Source: Streptomyces halobius (GTDB taxonomy: Bacteria; Actinomycetota; Actinomycetes; Streptomycetales; Streptomycetaceae). From it: a DNA stretch of 64,000 bases. Location of the stretch: the NCBI RefSeq assembly GCF_023277745.1, contig NZ_CP086322.1, forward strand, positions 2,046,001 to 2,110,000. Reading direction: 5' to 3'. Shown here piece by piece: positions 8,734 to 18,033 of the stretch (its first letter is position 1; every line of letters starts with the position of its first letter). Both the position numbers and the translations under genes were made by a program. Below the pieces are notes generated by a model, which saw only the letters and a program-made list of their open reading frames with translations, was not told the DNA's origin and ran no database searches.

Positions 8734-8752
8734 ATGGTGTGTGACATTTTAC
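8734..8752 (-). promoter_or_regulatory. Candidate operator upstream of the hydroxyproline deaminase operon
   Basis: The minus-strand 19-mer begins GTAAAATGTCAC, which matches the left half of the locus consensus closely; the right half is weak (11 of 16 positions overall). It starts 16 bases upstream of the DapA-like start codon. Confidence 0.45.
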
Positions 8753-8802
8753 TTATGTGTATGCAGGGTCCCGCAAGGGGTGCCCCACGGGTCAGGAGGT
8801 CT

Positions 8803-10254
8803 TCATGTGTCGGGCTCGTCGAGCGAGCCCAGCACCCCGAGCGGTATCGGCACGGCGAGCGGCCGGCGCTCCGCGGACGGCGGTACGGCCGCGCCGCCTC
8901 CGCCCGCCGCGAGACAGGCCACGGCCGTTCCGCACATCCGGCCCTGGCACCAGCCCATGCCCGCCCGGGTGAGCAGCTTGACGGTGCGCGCGTCGCGGGC
9001 GCCGTAGTCGGCGACCGCCTCGCGGACGCGGCCTGCGGTCACCTCCTCGCAGCGGCAGACGTCCGTGGCGTCGTCGAGCCAGTCCGTCCAGCCGGGGCCG
9101 GGCGCGTGGGCGGCGGCCATGGCGTTGGCGAAGGCGCGCAGACGGTCCCGGCGGCGCCGGAGCTCCCGGACGCGCTCGCCGCCGAGGAGCGCGGGCCGGT
9201 CGTACAGTCGCGCCGCCACCGCGGTGCCCGCCACTTCGCCTTCCAGCTGCGCGAGTTGTGCGCCGCCGATCCCGCCGGTCTCACCCGCCGCCCACATTCC
9301 GGAGACCGAGGTCTCCTGGGAGTCGTCCAGGGCGAGGGCGCGCGTCCCGTCGGGTGTCGTACGGGTCGCACAGCCGAGCCCCGTCGCCAGCTCGATCTGC
9401 GGCGCCAGCCCGTGCCCCACGGCCAGGGCGTCGCAGGCGATCCGGCGGTCCGTCCCCTGGACGGGCCGCCAGTCGCGGTCGAGCCGGGAGACGGTCACCG
9501 CCTCCACCCGGTCGGTGCCGTGCACCCGAGTCACCGCACTGCGCGGACGCAGCGGTACCCGGTGGCGCAGCAGGGCCGAGCCGTACACCAGCGCCTCGAC
9601 CAGCTTGCGCGGGTTGGCGGCGAGGGCACGCGGATGGCGGGCGTACCCGAGATAGCCGGATGCCTCGACCACCGCGGGCACACGTGCCCCGGCCGCGGCG
9701 AGAGAGGCGGCGACCGCGAGCAGCAGCGGCCCGCTGCCCGCGACGACGACCCGCCTGCCGGGCAGTACAAGACCGGACTTGAGCATCGCCTGGGCACCCC
9801 CGGCGCCCACGACCCCGGGCAGGGTCCACCCGGGGAAGGGCAGCTGCCGCTCGTACGCACCGGTCGCCAGCAGGACGGCCCGGGCCCGGACGCGTACCGG
9901 ACGCGGCTCGTCGCCGTCGGCTCCGGTGACGGCATGCACCGTCCACAGGCCGTCGCTCTCGCGCGTCACCGTCCAGACGTGGTGTCCGGCGCGGTGGTCG
10001 ATGCCGCTCGCCCGCAGGCGTTCCCGCAGCTCGGTGAAGGAGTGCCAGCCATGGTGCAGGGCCTGCGGCCGGGTGGCTCTCAGGTCCGGGGCCGGATGCC
10101 GGTAGAACTGTCCGCCGGCCTGCTCGGAGGCATCCAGCAGGGCGACTGAGAGGCCGAGTTCGGACGCGGTGACGGCCCCCGAGAGACCGGCGCAGCCCGC
10201 ACCGATCACCGCGAGGTCACAGGGGTCGTGCGGGTCAGACGCCGAGCCCGTCAT
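8803..10254 (-). CDS. FAD/NAD(P)-dependent oxidoreductase with C-terminal [2Fe-2S] domain; D-hydroxyproline dehydrogenase large subunit
   Basis: The 483-residue protein has an N-terminal FAD Rossmann fold (GAGCAGLSGAVTASELG, then LLDASEQAGGQFYRH) and a second dinucleotide motif VVVAGSGPLLLAVA (about residues 158-171). Its C-terminal BFD-like domain carries four cysteines in VCRCEEV and WCQGRMCG. This is the organisation of the HcnB/SoxA-like alpha subunits of multicomponent amine and D-amino-acid dehydrogenases. It overlaps the small ferredoxin-like subunit by 20 bases and is followed upstream by the DAO-type subunit. The three together match the heteromeric D-hydroxyproline dehydrogenases of bacterial hydroxyproline operons, which oxidise cis-4-hydroxy-D-proline to the pyrroline carboxylate. 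Confidence 0.82.
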   Translation of the reverse strand: MTGSASDPHDPCDLAVIGAGCAGLSGAVTASELGLSVALLDASEQAGGQFYRHPAPDLRATRPQALHHGWHSFTELRERLRASGIDHRAGHHVWTVTRESDGLWTVHAVTGADGDEPRPVRVRARAVLLATGAYERQLPFPGWTLPGVVGAGGAQAMLKSGLVLPGRRVVVAGSGPLLLAVAASLAAAGARVPAVVEASGYLGYARHPRALAANPRKLVEALVYGSALLRHRVPLRPRSAVTRVHGTDRVEAVTVSRLDRDWRPVQGTDRRIACDALAVGHGLAPQIELATGLGCATRTTPDGTRALALDDSQETSVSGMWAAGETGGIGGAQLAQLEGEVAGTAVAARLYDRPALLGGERVRELRRRRDRLRAFANAMAAAHAPGPGWTDWLDDATDVCRCEEVTAGRVREAVADYGARDARTVKLLTRAGMGWCQGRMCGTAVACLAAGGGGAAVPPSAERRPLAVPIPLGVLGSLDEPDT

Positions 10255-10549
10255 GGCCGTTTCCCTCCTGGGTGGTGATGACGTCGCCGGGGCGGGCCGG
10301 GACCAGGCAGGCCCTCCTGTTGGGCTCCCCGTTCACAGTGGCGAGGCAGTCGTAGCACTGCCCGATGCCGCAGAAGGCGCCGCGCGGGCGGCCGCCGAGG
10401 CGCGTGGTGCGCCAGGCCAGAATGCCGGCACTCCACAGTGCGGCGGCGATCGACTGACCGGGCAAAGCGTTCACCGGACGGCCGTCGATGGTGATCGCGA
10501 ACGGCGGGGCGAGCTGCGCCCCGACCAGTTCGGCGGGGGTACGGGCCAC
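10235..10549 (-). CDS. Small (2Fe-2S)-binding subunit of D-hydroxyproline dehydrogenase
   Basis: The 104-residue ferredoxin-like protein has the cysteine pattern CGIGQCYDC followed about 14 residues later by a single cysteine (RRACLVPA). That is the plant-type [2Fe-2S] loop of HcnA/SoxA-like small subunits. The DGRPVNALPGQSIAAALW segment is the usual beta-grasp start. It overlaps the next gene (start 10254) by 20 bases, implying coupled synthesis of the subunits. It probably transfers electrons between the flavoprotein subunits. Confidence 0.83.
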   Translation of the reverse strand: MARTPAELVGAQLAPPFAITIDGRPVNALPGQSIAAALWSAGILAWRTTRLGGRPRGAFCGIGQCYDCLATVNGEPNRRACLVPARPGDVITTQEGNGHDGLGV

Positions 10550-10608
10550 TGCGGGCCTCCTCTCGTGGGATGCGTCGGACGTTCGGGACTCGTCGGGGGC
10601 GGAGCCGG

Positions 10609-11757
10609 TCAGGCCGCGGCCGGGAAGCGGCCGGGGCCGAACGGGGTGATGTCCATCGGCGGTTCGGCGCCCGTCAGCAGCCGAGCGATCAGCAGTCCGG
10701 TGGCCGGGGCGAGTCCGATGCCCGCGCCTTCGTGACCGCAGGCGTGCAGCAGCCCGGGGGCATGGGGATCGGGGCCGATCGCGGGCAGATGGTCGGGCAG
10801 ATACGGCCGGAACCCCGCGTACGTCCGGATCGCCCTCACCCGGGTCAGCACCGGGAACAGCGCCGTGGCCTGGGCGGCGAGGCGCCGGAGCACCTCCGTC
10901 GACAAGGTGCGGTCGAAGCCGACCCGCTCGCGGCTGGCGCCGATGAGGACCGGGCCTGCCGGGGTGCCCTCGACCACAGCCGAGGTCTGGAGCGCCGCCG
11001 CATCGCTCGCCACATCGGCCACATAGTCCGCCGCGTACACCTTGTGGCGCACCACGCGGGGCAGTGGCTCGGTGACCAGCACGAACCCGCGCCGGGGAAG
11101 GACGGGCAGGTTCACCCCCGCCAGCCGGGCCAGTTCACCACCCCAGGCCCCGGCCGCGTTCACCACGTATGGGGCGTGCACATCGCCGGCCGGGGTCCGT
11201 ACGCCGCGCACCTCGCCGTTCGCGCCGGTGAGGATGCCGGTGACCTCCTCACCAAGCCGGAGGCGGGCACCCGAGGCGCGGAGCAGATGGGCGGCGGCGA
11301 GGGCGGGCTGGACCTGGGCGTCCTGGGGGTAGTGGACGCCGCCCGCCAGGCCCGGGGCGAGGTGCGGCTCCAGCTCGTTCAGCCGGTCGGCCGGGACCTC
11401 GTGCGCCGTGACGCCCGCCCGCCGCTGCGCCGCGGCGAAGGTCCGCAGCGCACGTATCCTCGCCGCGTCCGAGGCGACGACCAGGCCGCCCTTCGTCTCG
11501 TACTCGATCCGGGGCGGGAGCAGTTCGGCCAGCTCCCGCCACAACCGCGTGGAGAGCAGGGCCAGTTCCAGCTCGGGGCCCGGTTCCTTGTCGGAGACCA
11601 GGAGATTCCCCTCGCCGCCCCCCGTGGTCCCGCCCGCGACGGAGCCACGGTCGATCACGGTGACGGAGAGGCCGCAGCGGGCGGCGTAGTGGGCGCAGGC
11701 GGCGCCGACCACTCCCGCCCCGACGACGATGACATCCGCGGAGTTTCTCGTGAGCAC
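10609..11757 (-). CDS. FAD-dependent D-amino-acid oxidase-type subunit of D-hydroxyproline dehydrogenase
   Basis: This 382-residue DAO-family flavoprotein starts at GTG 11757. The N-terminus carries the FAD motif VVGAGVVGAACAHYAA and the typical glycine-rich GGTTGGGEGNLL segment; the C-terminus has the DAO signature GHEGAGIGLAPATG. It probably forms the substrate-oxidising subunit with the two downstream genes. No ribosome-binding site is visible: an operator-like palindrome with a TATTAC-like -10 candidate ends only a few bases from the GTG. A leaderless transcript is therefore plausible. Sarcosine or glycine oxidation is an alternative function by family, but context favours D-hydroxyproline. 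Confidence 0.82.
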   Translation of the reverse strand: MLTRNSADVIVVGAGVVGAACAHYAARCGLSVTVIDRGSVAGGTTGGGEGNLLVSDKEPGPELELALLSTRLWRELAELLPPRIEYETKGGLVVASDAARIRALRTFAAAQRRAGVTAHEVPADRLNELEPHLAPGLAGGVHYPQDAQVQPALAAAHLLRASGARLRLGEEVTGILTGANGEVRGVRTPAGDVHAPYVVNAAGAWGGELARLAGVNLPVLPRRGFVLVTEPLPRVVRHKVYAADYVADVASDAAALQTSAVVEGTPAGPVLIGASRERVGFDRTLSTEVLRRLAAQATALFPVLTRVRAIRTYAGFRPYLPDHLPAIGPDPHAPGLLHACGHEGAGIGLAPATGLLIARLLTGAEPPMDITPFGPGRFPAAA

Positions 11758-11761
11758 GAGA

Positions 11762-11780
11762 GTAATATTTCACATTGCAC
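11762..11780. promoter_or_regulatory. Candidate operator 4 bases upstream of the DAO-type gene
   Basis: The 19-mer GTAATATTTCACATTGCAC matches the locus consensus at 13 of 16 defined positions. Its minus-strand form shares CGCAGTGCAAT with the site before the oligopeptide transporter. It overlaps the predicted -10 region, so a bound repressor would block transcription directly. Confidence 0.55.
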
Positions 11781-11834
11781 TGCGTCTTGCCAAGATCTCC
11801 CCGCAACCGGCTTTCGAAGGACTGCCGGGCCCGG

Positions 11835-13199
11835 TCAGCCGTAGAGCAGCGCGCCCATCCAAGCCTCGACGGCGTCGGGAGTGCGCGGCAGCGCCTGCGA
11901 CATCAGCCGCGCCCCCTCCGACGTGATCAGCAGATCGTCCTCGATCCGCACGCCGATGCCCCGCAGTTCGGGCGGGAGCGTCTCATCGTCGGGCTGGAGA
12001 TAGAGCCCCGGCTCGACGGTGAGCACCTGCCCCTCCTCCAGCACGCCGTCCAGGCACGTCTCCGCGCGCGCCCGGGCGCAGTCGTGGACATCCAGACCGA
12101 GCATGTGTCCGCTGCTGCACAGCGTGTAGCGGCGGTGGAAGTCACCCTCGGCGCTCTTCAGCACGCCCCACTCCGCCAGCCCCTCCGCGATCACCCGCAT
12201 GCCCGCCCGGTGGAAGTCGCGAAAGCTCGCGCCCGGCTTCAGTGCGGCGATGCCCGCCTCCTGCGCGGCGAGGACGAGTTCGTAGACCTGGCGCTGTACG
12301 GGTGAGAAGCGGCCGGACAGCGGGAGGGTGCGGGTGATGTCGGCGGTGTACAGGCTGTCGGTCTCCACGCCCGCGTCGAGCAGCAGCAAGTCGCCAGGGT
12401 CCAGCGGCCCGTCGTTGCGGATCCAGTGCAGGACGCAGGCGTGCGCGCCGGACGCCGCGATGGTCTCGTACCCGGTGCCGTTGCCCTCCGCGCGGGCGCG
12501 CAGCTGGAAGATCCCCTCGATCCAGCGCTCACCGCGCGGGTGCGCGAGCGCGCGCGGCAGCGCCCGTACGACGTCCTCGAATCCGGCGGTCGTATGGTCC
12601 ACGGCCAACTGCAGCTGGGCGACCTCCCAGGCGTCCTTGACCAGACGCAACTCGCTCAGGACGGAGGCCAGTTGGGCGTCGTTCGGCGCGTCGCGCCCCG
12701 GCGGCGGCTGTCTGTACGCGTCCAGGTGCGCGCAGCGGATGCCGGTCATCCGCTCGGCCTCGGCGAGGTCGGGGCGCCGGCCGACCCAGAACTCGCCGTA
12801 GCGCCGGTCCCGGTAGAACTCCGTACCGCTGCGCGGTGAGCGCGGCCGTATGTACAGCACCGCCTCGTGGCCGTGCGGACCGTCCGGCTCCAGGACCAGC
12901 ACATGGCCCGCCTGGTCCTCGCCGGTCAGGCCGGTGAGCCAGGCGTAGGCGCTGTGCGGGCGAAAGCGGTGGTCGCAGTCGTTGGAGCGGACCTTGAGCT
13001 CTCCGGCGGGGACGATCAGCCGCTCGCCGGGGAAGTGCGCGGACAGCCTGGCCCGGCGAGCGGCCGCCGGGTCCGCCGCGGGCAGCCGGATGCCGGAGGG
13101 CAGCGGGGTGGCCGACCAGTCACCGGTCATGAAGCGTTCGAGCTCCGGCGACACGGGGAGGTCGTGACTCACGGTCCCGGGGGCGGCTGGTTCCTTCAT
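11835..13199 (-). CDS. pepP: Xaa-Pro aminopeptidase (aminopeptidase P, peptidase M24B)
   Basis: The 454-residue protein has the N-terminal creatinase-like domain and a pita-bread catalytic domain. All five dinuclear-metal ligands are visible: Asp in LLLDAGVETD, Asp in ADITRT, His in SSGHMLGLDVHD, Glu in TVEPGLY and Glu in GVRIEDDLL. Length matches bacterial PepP. It removes the N-terminal residue from peptides with proline (or hydroxyproline) in the second position. That suits collagen-type Gly-Pro-Hyp peptides. It is divergent from the oligopeptide transporter, and the two share an intergenic region containing operator-like sites, so they are probably co-regulated. Confidence 0.9.
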   Translation of the reverse strand: MKEPAAPGTVSHDLPVSPELERFMTGDWSATPLPSGIRLPAADPAAARRARLSAHFPGERLIVPAGELKVRSNDCDHRFRPHSAYAWLTGLTGEDQAGHVLVLEPDGPHGHEAVLYIRPRSPRSGTEFYRDRRYGEFWVGRRPDLAEAERMTGIRCAHLDAYRQPPPGRDAPNDAQLASVLSELRLVKDAWEVAQLQLAVDHTTAGFEDVVRALPRALAHPRGERWIEGIFQLRARAEGNGTGYETIAASGAHACVLHWIRNDGPLDPGDLLLLDAGVETDSLYTADITRTLPLSGRFSPVQRQVYELVLAAQEAGIAALKPGASFRDFHRAGMRVIAEGLAEWGVLKSAEGDFHRRYTLCSSGHMLGLDVHDCARARAETCLDGVLEEGQVLTVEPGLYLQPDDETLPPELRGIGVRIEDDLLITSEGARLMSQALPRTPDAVEAWMGALLYG

Positions 13200-13253
13200 G
13201 CGGGGTCCTCCTCGGACACGGGTGGATAACGCACATCGCCGCTATCTTGCGCA

Positions 13254-13292
13254 GTGCAATTTCACATTACTATGTTACGGGTCACATTTCAG
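13254..13292. promoter_or_regulatory. Operator-like pair in the divergent pepP / oligopeptide transporter promoter
   Basis: The first site (13254-13272, GTGCAATTTCACATTACTA) matches the locus consensus at 12 of 16 positions. A second, weaker copy follows at 13274-13292, sharing GGTCACATTT with the right half. They lie 37-75 bases upstream of the transporter start and 55-93 bases upstream of pepP. Confidence 0.5.
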
Positions 13293-13328
13293 CTTCCCCA
13301 GCTGTCCGACCCGTGCACGGAGACACCC

Positions 13329-15065
13329 ATGAAGAAGCGCAGTTGTACCGCCGTCGCCCTCGCCGCGACCCTCGCACTCGGAGCGACCGGCTGTACCGGC
13401 GACGACCAGTCGCGGTCGGGTGCCGACCGAAACCCCGCCGCCGAACTCGAAGGCCAGGTCATCGGCGGCACCCCGAAGAAGGGCGGCACCCTGACGGTCC
13501 TGTCCCAACAGGACTTCACCCACCTCGACCCGGCCCGCAACTGGGTCATGAGCGACATGGCGTTCGGGACCCGCCTGCTCTACCGCACCCTCGTGACCTA
13601 CAAGGCGTCCCCCGGCACGGCAGGCGGCGACCTCGTCCCCGACCTCGCCAGCGACCTCGGCACCCCCTCCAACGGCGCCAGGACGTGGACCTTCAAGCTG
13701 AAGAAGGGGATCACGTACGAGGACGGCACACCGGTCACCGCCCAGGACATCAAGTACAACGTCGAGCGCTCCTTCTCGCCCGACCTCCCCGGCGGCGCCG
13801 ACTACGCCGCCCGCTATCTGGCCGGCGCCGAGGGCTACAAGGGCCCCGCGCACGGCGAGCACCTCGACTCGATCAAGACCCCGGACGACCACACGATCGT
13901 CTTCGAACTGCGCAAGCCCTTCGCGGAGTTCCCCAACGTCACCGTCATGCCGACCTTCGCGCCCGTACCGAAGGCCAAGGACAAAGGCCCGCGGTACGAC
14001 AACCGGCCGTTCTCCTCCGGCCCGTACAAGATCGAGTCGTACGCCCGTGGCAAGAAGCTCGTCCTGGTCCGCAACACCCACTGGTCGCCGGATACCGACG
14101 AGGTACGCAAGGCGTACCCCGACAAGCTGGTCGTGGTGATGGGCCTGAAGCAGAACCAGGTCGACGACCGGATGATCGCCAGCCAGGGCGCCGACGCCTC
14201 CGCTGTCTCCTGGTACGCGCTGCGCCCGGAGAGCGCGGGGAAGGTGCTGCCCAACGCCGAGGTGAAGAAGCGGATGCTAGCCGAGTCCACCAACTGCACG
14301 GACATGGTCCAGATGCACACCGGCCGGGCCCCGTTCGACAATGTCAAGGTCCGGCAGGCGGTGCAGCACGCCCTCGACAAGGACGCCGTCCTCACCGCCT
14401 CCGGCGGCCCCGCCTTCAACGACCTGTCCACCGCCTACATGCCCACCACCCTCTTCGACGGCAAGCAGCCCGACACCCTGAAGATCCCCGCCACGGGCGA
14501 TGCCGAGAAGGCCAAGCAGCTGCTGAAGGAGGCGGGAAAGCCGAACGGCTTCTCCACCAAGATCACCGTGTCGACCGGGGACAAGGGACGGGCCGAGGCG
14601 ATCCAGCAGTCGCTCGCCAAGGCCGGCATCAAGGTCACCATAGAGACGGTCGACCCGTCCGCGTTCTACGCCACCATCGGCGACACCACGAACCGCACCG
14701 ACATGGTCTACACGGGCTGGTGCCCGGACTACCCCTCCGGCTCCACCTTCCTGCCCTTCGTCTTCGACGGCCGCTACATCAAGGAGAAGGGCAACTCCGG
14801 CAACCACTCCCTCTTCCGCGACAAGGCGACCATGAAGCGGATGGACGAGATCGCCGCGATGACCGACGTCAAGCAGGCGGACAAGGCCTGGCGGCAGCTC
14901 GACGGCGAGATCCTCGCCAAGGCCCCGGCCGTCCCGGTGCTGATGCGCCGTTGGCCGCTGGTGCTCGGCACCAACATCGCGGGCGCGTACGGCCAGACCT
15001 CCTTCGGCGGACAGCTCGACTACGCCACCGTCGGTCTCAAGGACCCGGCCAAGAGCAAGAGCTGA
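13329..15065 (+). CDS. Oligopeptide ABC transporter substrate-binding lipoprotein (SBP family 5)
   Basis: The 578-residue protein has a lipoprotein signal peptide with lipobox LGATGC at about residues 18-23 and family-5 features: LDPARNWV near the start, RTWTFKLKKGITYEDGTPVTAQDIKY (given here in pieces: FKLKKGITYEDG, TAQDIKYNVERSF) and the late TGWCPDYPSG segment. It should bind peptides at the outer face of the membrane. The ATG at 13329 was chosen over upstream in-frame codons because it opens the signal peptide (MKKRS). It is first in a five-gene operon whose later genes overlap or nearly touch. Peptides rich in Pro/Hyp are the inferred ligand. Confidence 0.9.
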   Translation: MKKRSCTAVALAATLALGATGCTGDDQSRSGADRNPAAELEGQVIGGTPKKGGTLTVLSQQDFTHLDPARNWVMSDMAFGTRLLYRTLVTYKASPGTAGGDLVPDLASDLGTPSNGARTWTFKLKKGITYEDGTPVTAQDIKYNVERSFSPDLPGGADYAARYLAGAEGYKGPAHGEHLDSIKTPDDHTIVFELRKPFAEFPNVTVMPTFAPVPKAKDKGPRYDNRPFSSGPYKIESYARGKKLVLVRNTHWSPDTDEVRKAYPDKLVVVMGLKQNQVDDRMIASQGADASAVSWYALRPESAGKVLPNAEVKKRMLAESTNCTDMVQMHTGRAPFDNVKVRQAVQHALDKDAVLTASGGPAFNDLSTAYMPTTLFDGKQPDTLKIPATGDAEKAKQLLKEAGKPNGFSTKITVSTGDKGRAEAIQQSLAKAGIKVTIETVDPSAFYATIGDTTNRTDMVYTGWCPDYPSGSTFLPFVFDGRYIKEKGNSGNHSLFRDKATMKRMDEIAAMTDVKQADKAWRQLDGEILAKAPAVPVLMRRWPLVLGTNIAGAYGQTSFGGQLDYATVGLKDPAKSKS

Positions 15066-15077
15066 GGTCCCCGCACC

Positions 15078-16022
15078 ATGACTTCCCTCAACACCTCAGC
15101 CGCGGCGGCCCCCGCCGCCCTCGCGGGCAGCAGCCCCTGGCAGCTCGCCCGCAGGGAGCTGCGCCGCCGCACCTCCGTGAAGGTCTCCCTCGGCGTCGTC
15201 TCCCTCTTCCTCCTCATGGCGGTGGGCGCCCCGCTGCTGAGCGCGCTCGGCGGCTGGTCGCCCGAGGAGTTCGACAAGTCCGCCGTCGACCCGTACCTCG
15301 GCGGCCAGCCGATCGGTCCGCTCGGCGGCGTCTCCGCCGACCACTGGCTCGGGGTCGAACCCGTCACCGGCCGCGACCTGTTCGCCCGGGTCGTGCACGG
15401 CGCGCAGGTCTCGCTGCTCATCGCCTTCGCCGCCACCGCGATCGTGGTCATCGTCGGTACGGCGGCCGGGATCGCGGCCGGCTACTTCGGCGGCCGCACC
15501 GATGCCGTGCTCTCCCGGCTGATGGACCTCACCATGTCCTTCCCCTCCCTCATCTTCATGATCGCGATGATGTCGGTGGCGAAGGACGTCAACCGGATCC
15601 TGCTGATGACCGTCGTCATCGGCCTCTTCGGCTGGCCCGGTGTCGCCCGCGTCGTCCGCGGCCAGACGCTCTCGCTCAAGCACCGCGAGTACGTCGACGC
15701 CGCCCGCGTCGGCGGCTCCGGCGCCTGGCGGATCCTCACCCGCGACATCCTCCCCGGCGTCTCCGGGCCGGTCATCGCCTACACCACCCTGATCATCCCC
15801 GGGATGATCGCCACCGAGGCGGCGCTGAGCTATCTCGGCGTCGGCGTCCGGCCGCCCACCCCCTCCTGGGGCCAGATGATCGCCGAGAGCGTCGCCTTCT
15901 ACGACACGGATCCCATGTACTTCGTCATCCCCAGCACCTGCCTCTTCCTCACGGTGCTCGCGTTCACGCTGCTCGGTGACGCGCTGCGCGACATCCTCGA
16001 CCCGAGGGGCAGCCGCACATGA
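15078..16022 (+). CDS. dppC: Peptide ABC transporter permease, DppC-like
   Basis: The 314-residue inner-membrane protein has an N-terminal OppC-type segment (RRRTSVKVSLGVVSLFLLM) and the EAA loop EYVDAARVGGSGAWRILTRDIL (read as EYVDAARVGGSG then WRILTRDILPG) that contacts the ATPases. Helices cover the region from about residue 110 to the end. It starts 12 bases after the binding protein and overlaps the DppB-like gene by 4 bases. The C-then-B gene order is the reverse of many dpp operons. Confidence 0.87.
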   Translation: MTSLNTSAAAAPAALAGSSPWQLARRELRRRTSVKVSLGVVSLFLLMAVGAPLLSALGGWSPEEFDKSAVDPYLGGQPIGPLGGVSADHWLGVEPVTGRDLFARVVHGAQVSLLIAFAATAIVVIVGTAAGIAAGYFGGRTDAVLSRLMDLTMSFPSLIFMIAMMSVAKDVNRILLMTVVIGLFGWPGVARVVRGQTLSLKHREYVDAARVGGSGAWRILTRDILPGVSGPVIAYTTLIIPGMIATEAALSYLGVGVRPPTPSWGQMIAESVAFYDTDPMYFVIPSTCLFLTVLAFTLLGDALRDILDPRGSRT

Positions 16023-17005
16023 CCCTCTACCTCGGCCGCAGGCTGCTCGGCGTCATCGGCGTCCTGATCGCCATCGCCGCCGTCACCTTCACCATCTTCT
16101 ACGTCCTGCCCTCCGACCCCGCGGCCGCCGCCTGCGGCAAGTCGTGCAGCGCCGAACGCCTGGCGGCGATCCGCACCCACATGGGTCTCGATCAGCCGCT
16201 GCTGCGGCAGTTCGCCGACTTCGTCACCGGCATCTTCACCGGCCGCACCATGGGCAGCGGCCAGTACGCCCTGCACTGCGACTTCCCCTGCTTCGGCTAC
16301 TCGTACGAGAACAGCGAGGCCGTGTGGGACCTGCTGATGGACCGCCTCCCGGTCTCCGCCTCGCTCGCGCTGGGCGCCGCCGTGCTCTGGCTGCTGCTCG
16401 GCCTGACCGCCGGAGTCGCCGCGGCTCTGCGCAAGGACACCCTCACCGACCGCGTCCTGATGGTCGGCGCCGTCGCCGCGGCCTCGCTGCCGGTCTACTT
16501 CACCTCGATGATGCTGATCTACGGCCTGATCCGGGTCGCGGGCCTGCTCCCGTACCCGCAGTACGTGCCGTTCGGCGAGGACCCCGCCCACTGGGCGTCC
16601 AACCTGCTGCTGCCCTGGTTCGCGCTGGCCATCCTCTACGCGGCCATGTACGCGCGCCAGAGCCGCAGTTCGATGATCGAGACGATGGGTGAGCCATTCA
16701 TCCGCACCGCCCGCGCCAAGGGCCTGCCGCGCCGCACCGTCGTCGTCAAACACGGGCTGCGGGCGGGCATGACGCCGATCCTCACCATCTTCGGCATGGA
16801 TCTGGGCGGGCTGCTCGCGGGCGCCGTCATCACCGAGTCCATCTTCGGACTCCCCGGCATCGGGCGGCTCTTCTACGGTGCGCTCTCCACCGGTGACCAG
16901 CCGGTCATCCTCGGCGTCACGCTCCTCGCCGCCACCTTCATCGTCGTCGCCAACCTGGTCGTCGACCTGCTGTACGCCGTCGTCGACCCGCGAGTGAGGT
17001 TCTGA
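16019..17005 (+). CDS. dppB: Peptide ABC transporter permease, DppB-like
   Basis: The 328-residue membrane protein has the DppB-type N-terminus (LGRRLLGVIGVLIAIAAVTF), a long external loop with four cysteines (AACGKSCS, HCDFPCFG), and the EAA loop PFIRTARAKGLPRRTVVVKHG. It overlaps dppC by 4 bases and its stop overlaps the next ATG by 1 base (TGATG). The cysteine-bearing periplasmic loop is typical of actinobacterial homologues. Confidence 0.87.
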   Translation: MTLYLGRRLLGVIGVLIAIAAVTFTIFYVLPSDPAAAACGKSCSAERLAAIRTHMGLDQPLLRQFADFVTGIFTGRTMGSGQYALHCDFPCFGYSYENSEAVWDLLMDRLPVSASLALGAAVLWLLLGLTAGVAAALRKDTLTDRVLMVGAVAAASLPVYFTSMMLIYGLIRVAGLLPYPQYVPFGEDPAHWASNLLLPWFALAILYAAMYARQSRSSMIETMGEPFIRTARAKGLPRRTVVVKHGLRAGMTPILTIFGMDLGGLLAGAVITESIFGLPGIGRLFYGALSTGDQPVILGVTLLAATFIVVANLVVDLLYAVVDPRVRF

Positions 17006-18033
17006 TGGCCGATCCACAGCCGATCCTGGACGTCCACGACCTGACGGTCACCTTCCGCACCGAACGCGGCCCGGTGCGGGCCGTCGACTCGCTCGGTTTC
17101 TCCGTGCGCCGCGGACAGACCCTCGGCATCGTCGGCGAGTCCGGTTCCGGCAAGTCCGTCACCTCCCTCGCCGTCATGGGCCTGCACCGGGGCGCCGAGG
17201 TCACCGGATCCATCACGCTCGACGGCCGCCAGCTGACCGGGCTCGCCGAGCGCGAGTTGGGCAGGCTGCGCGGCCGCCGGATGGCGATGATCTTCCAGGA
17301 CCCGCTCTCCAGCCTCCACCCCTACTACACGGTCGGCGAGCAGATCGCCGAACACCACCGCGTCCACTTCGGATCGGGCCGCTCCGCGGCCCGCAGACGC
17401 GCCGTCGACATGCTCGGCGAGGTCGGCATCCCGGAACCCGCCCGCCGTGCCGGCGAGTACCCGCACCAGTTCTCCGGCGGCATGCGGCAGCGCGTGATGA
17501 TCGCCATGGCGCTCGCCTGCGAGCCCGAACTGCTCATCGCCGACGAACCGACCACCGCCCTCGACGTCACCGTCCAGGCCCAGATCCTCGACCTGATCGC
17601 CCGCCTCCAGGAAGAGCGCGGACTCGCCGTCATCATGATCACGCACGACCTCGGCGTGGTCGCCCGCGTCGCCCACGACGTGCTGGTGATGTACGGCGGC
17701 CGGGCGGCCGAACAGGCCCCGGTGAACGACCTGTTCGCCGCTCCGGCCCACCCGTACACCCGGGGCCTGCTCGACTCCCTGCCCCGACTCGACGACAGCG
17801 ACGACGAACCGCTGCGGGCCATCCCCGGCAGCCCACCGTCCCTCCTCACCCCCACACCGGGGTGCGCCTTCGCACCGCGCTGCGCCCGGGCGGCGGCCGC
17901 CCCGGCGGACGCGCGCGGGCGCTGTGCGGAGGTCCGGCCCCAACTCACCGCCGAGGGCGGGCACGTGGTGGCCTGCCATCTACCCCTGCGGCCGGCCACC
18001 ACCAAGACCCAGCCCCGCGGAGGCACCCCATGA
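17005..18033 (+). CDS. dppD: Peptide ABC transporter ATPase, DppD-like
   Basis: The 342-residue ATPase has Walker [10 protein letters not shown] (about residues 44-52), signature [12 protein letters not shown], Walker [13 protein letters not shown] and switch histidine ITHDLG. The C-terminal oligopeptide-specific extension contains the cysteine cluster [11 protein letters not shown] found in OppD/DppD proteins. It pairs with the next ATPase to drive peptide import. Confidence 0.9.
   Translation: MADPQPILDVHDLTVTFRTERGPVRAVDSLGFSVRRGQTLGIVGESGSGKSVTSLAVMGLHRGAEVTGSITLDGRQLTGLAERELGRLRGRRMAMIFQDPLSSLHPYYTVGEQIAEHHRVHFGSGRSAARRRAVDMLGEVGIPEPARRAGEYPHQFSGGMRQRVMIAMALACEPELLIADEPTTALDVTVQAQILDLIARLQEERGLAVIMITHDLGVVARVAHDVLVMYGGRAAEQAPVNDLFAAPAHPYTRGLLDSLPRLDDSDDEPLRAIPGSPPSLLTPTPGCAFAPRCARAAAAPADARGRCAEVRPQLTAEGGHVVACHLPLRPATTKTQPRGGTP

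Noticed and set aside
13247..15979. A 910-codon open frame over the binding protein and first permease genes.
   Set aside because: Its product is Arg/Pro/Gly-rich with no domain and lies in another frame of genes with clear lipoprotein and permease features; it is a GC-driven shadow.
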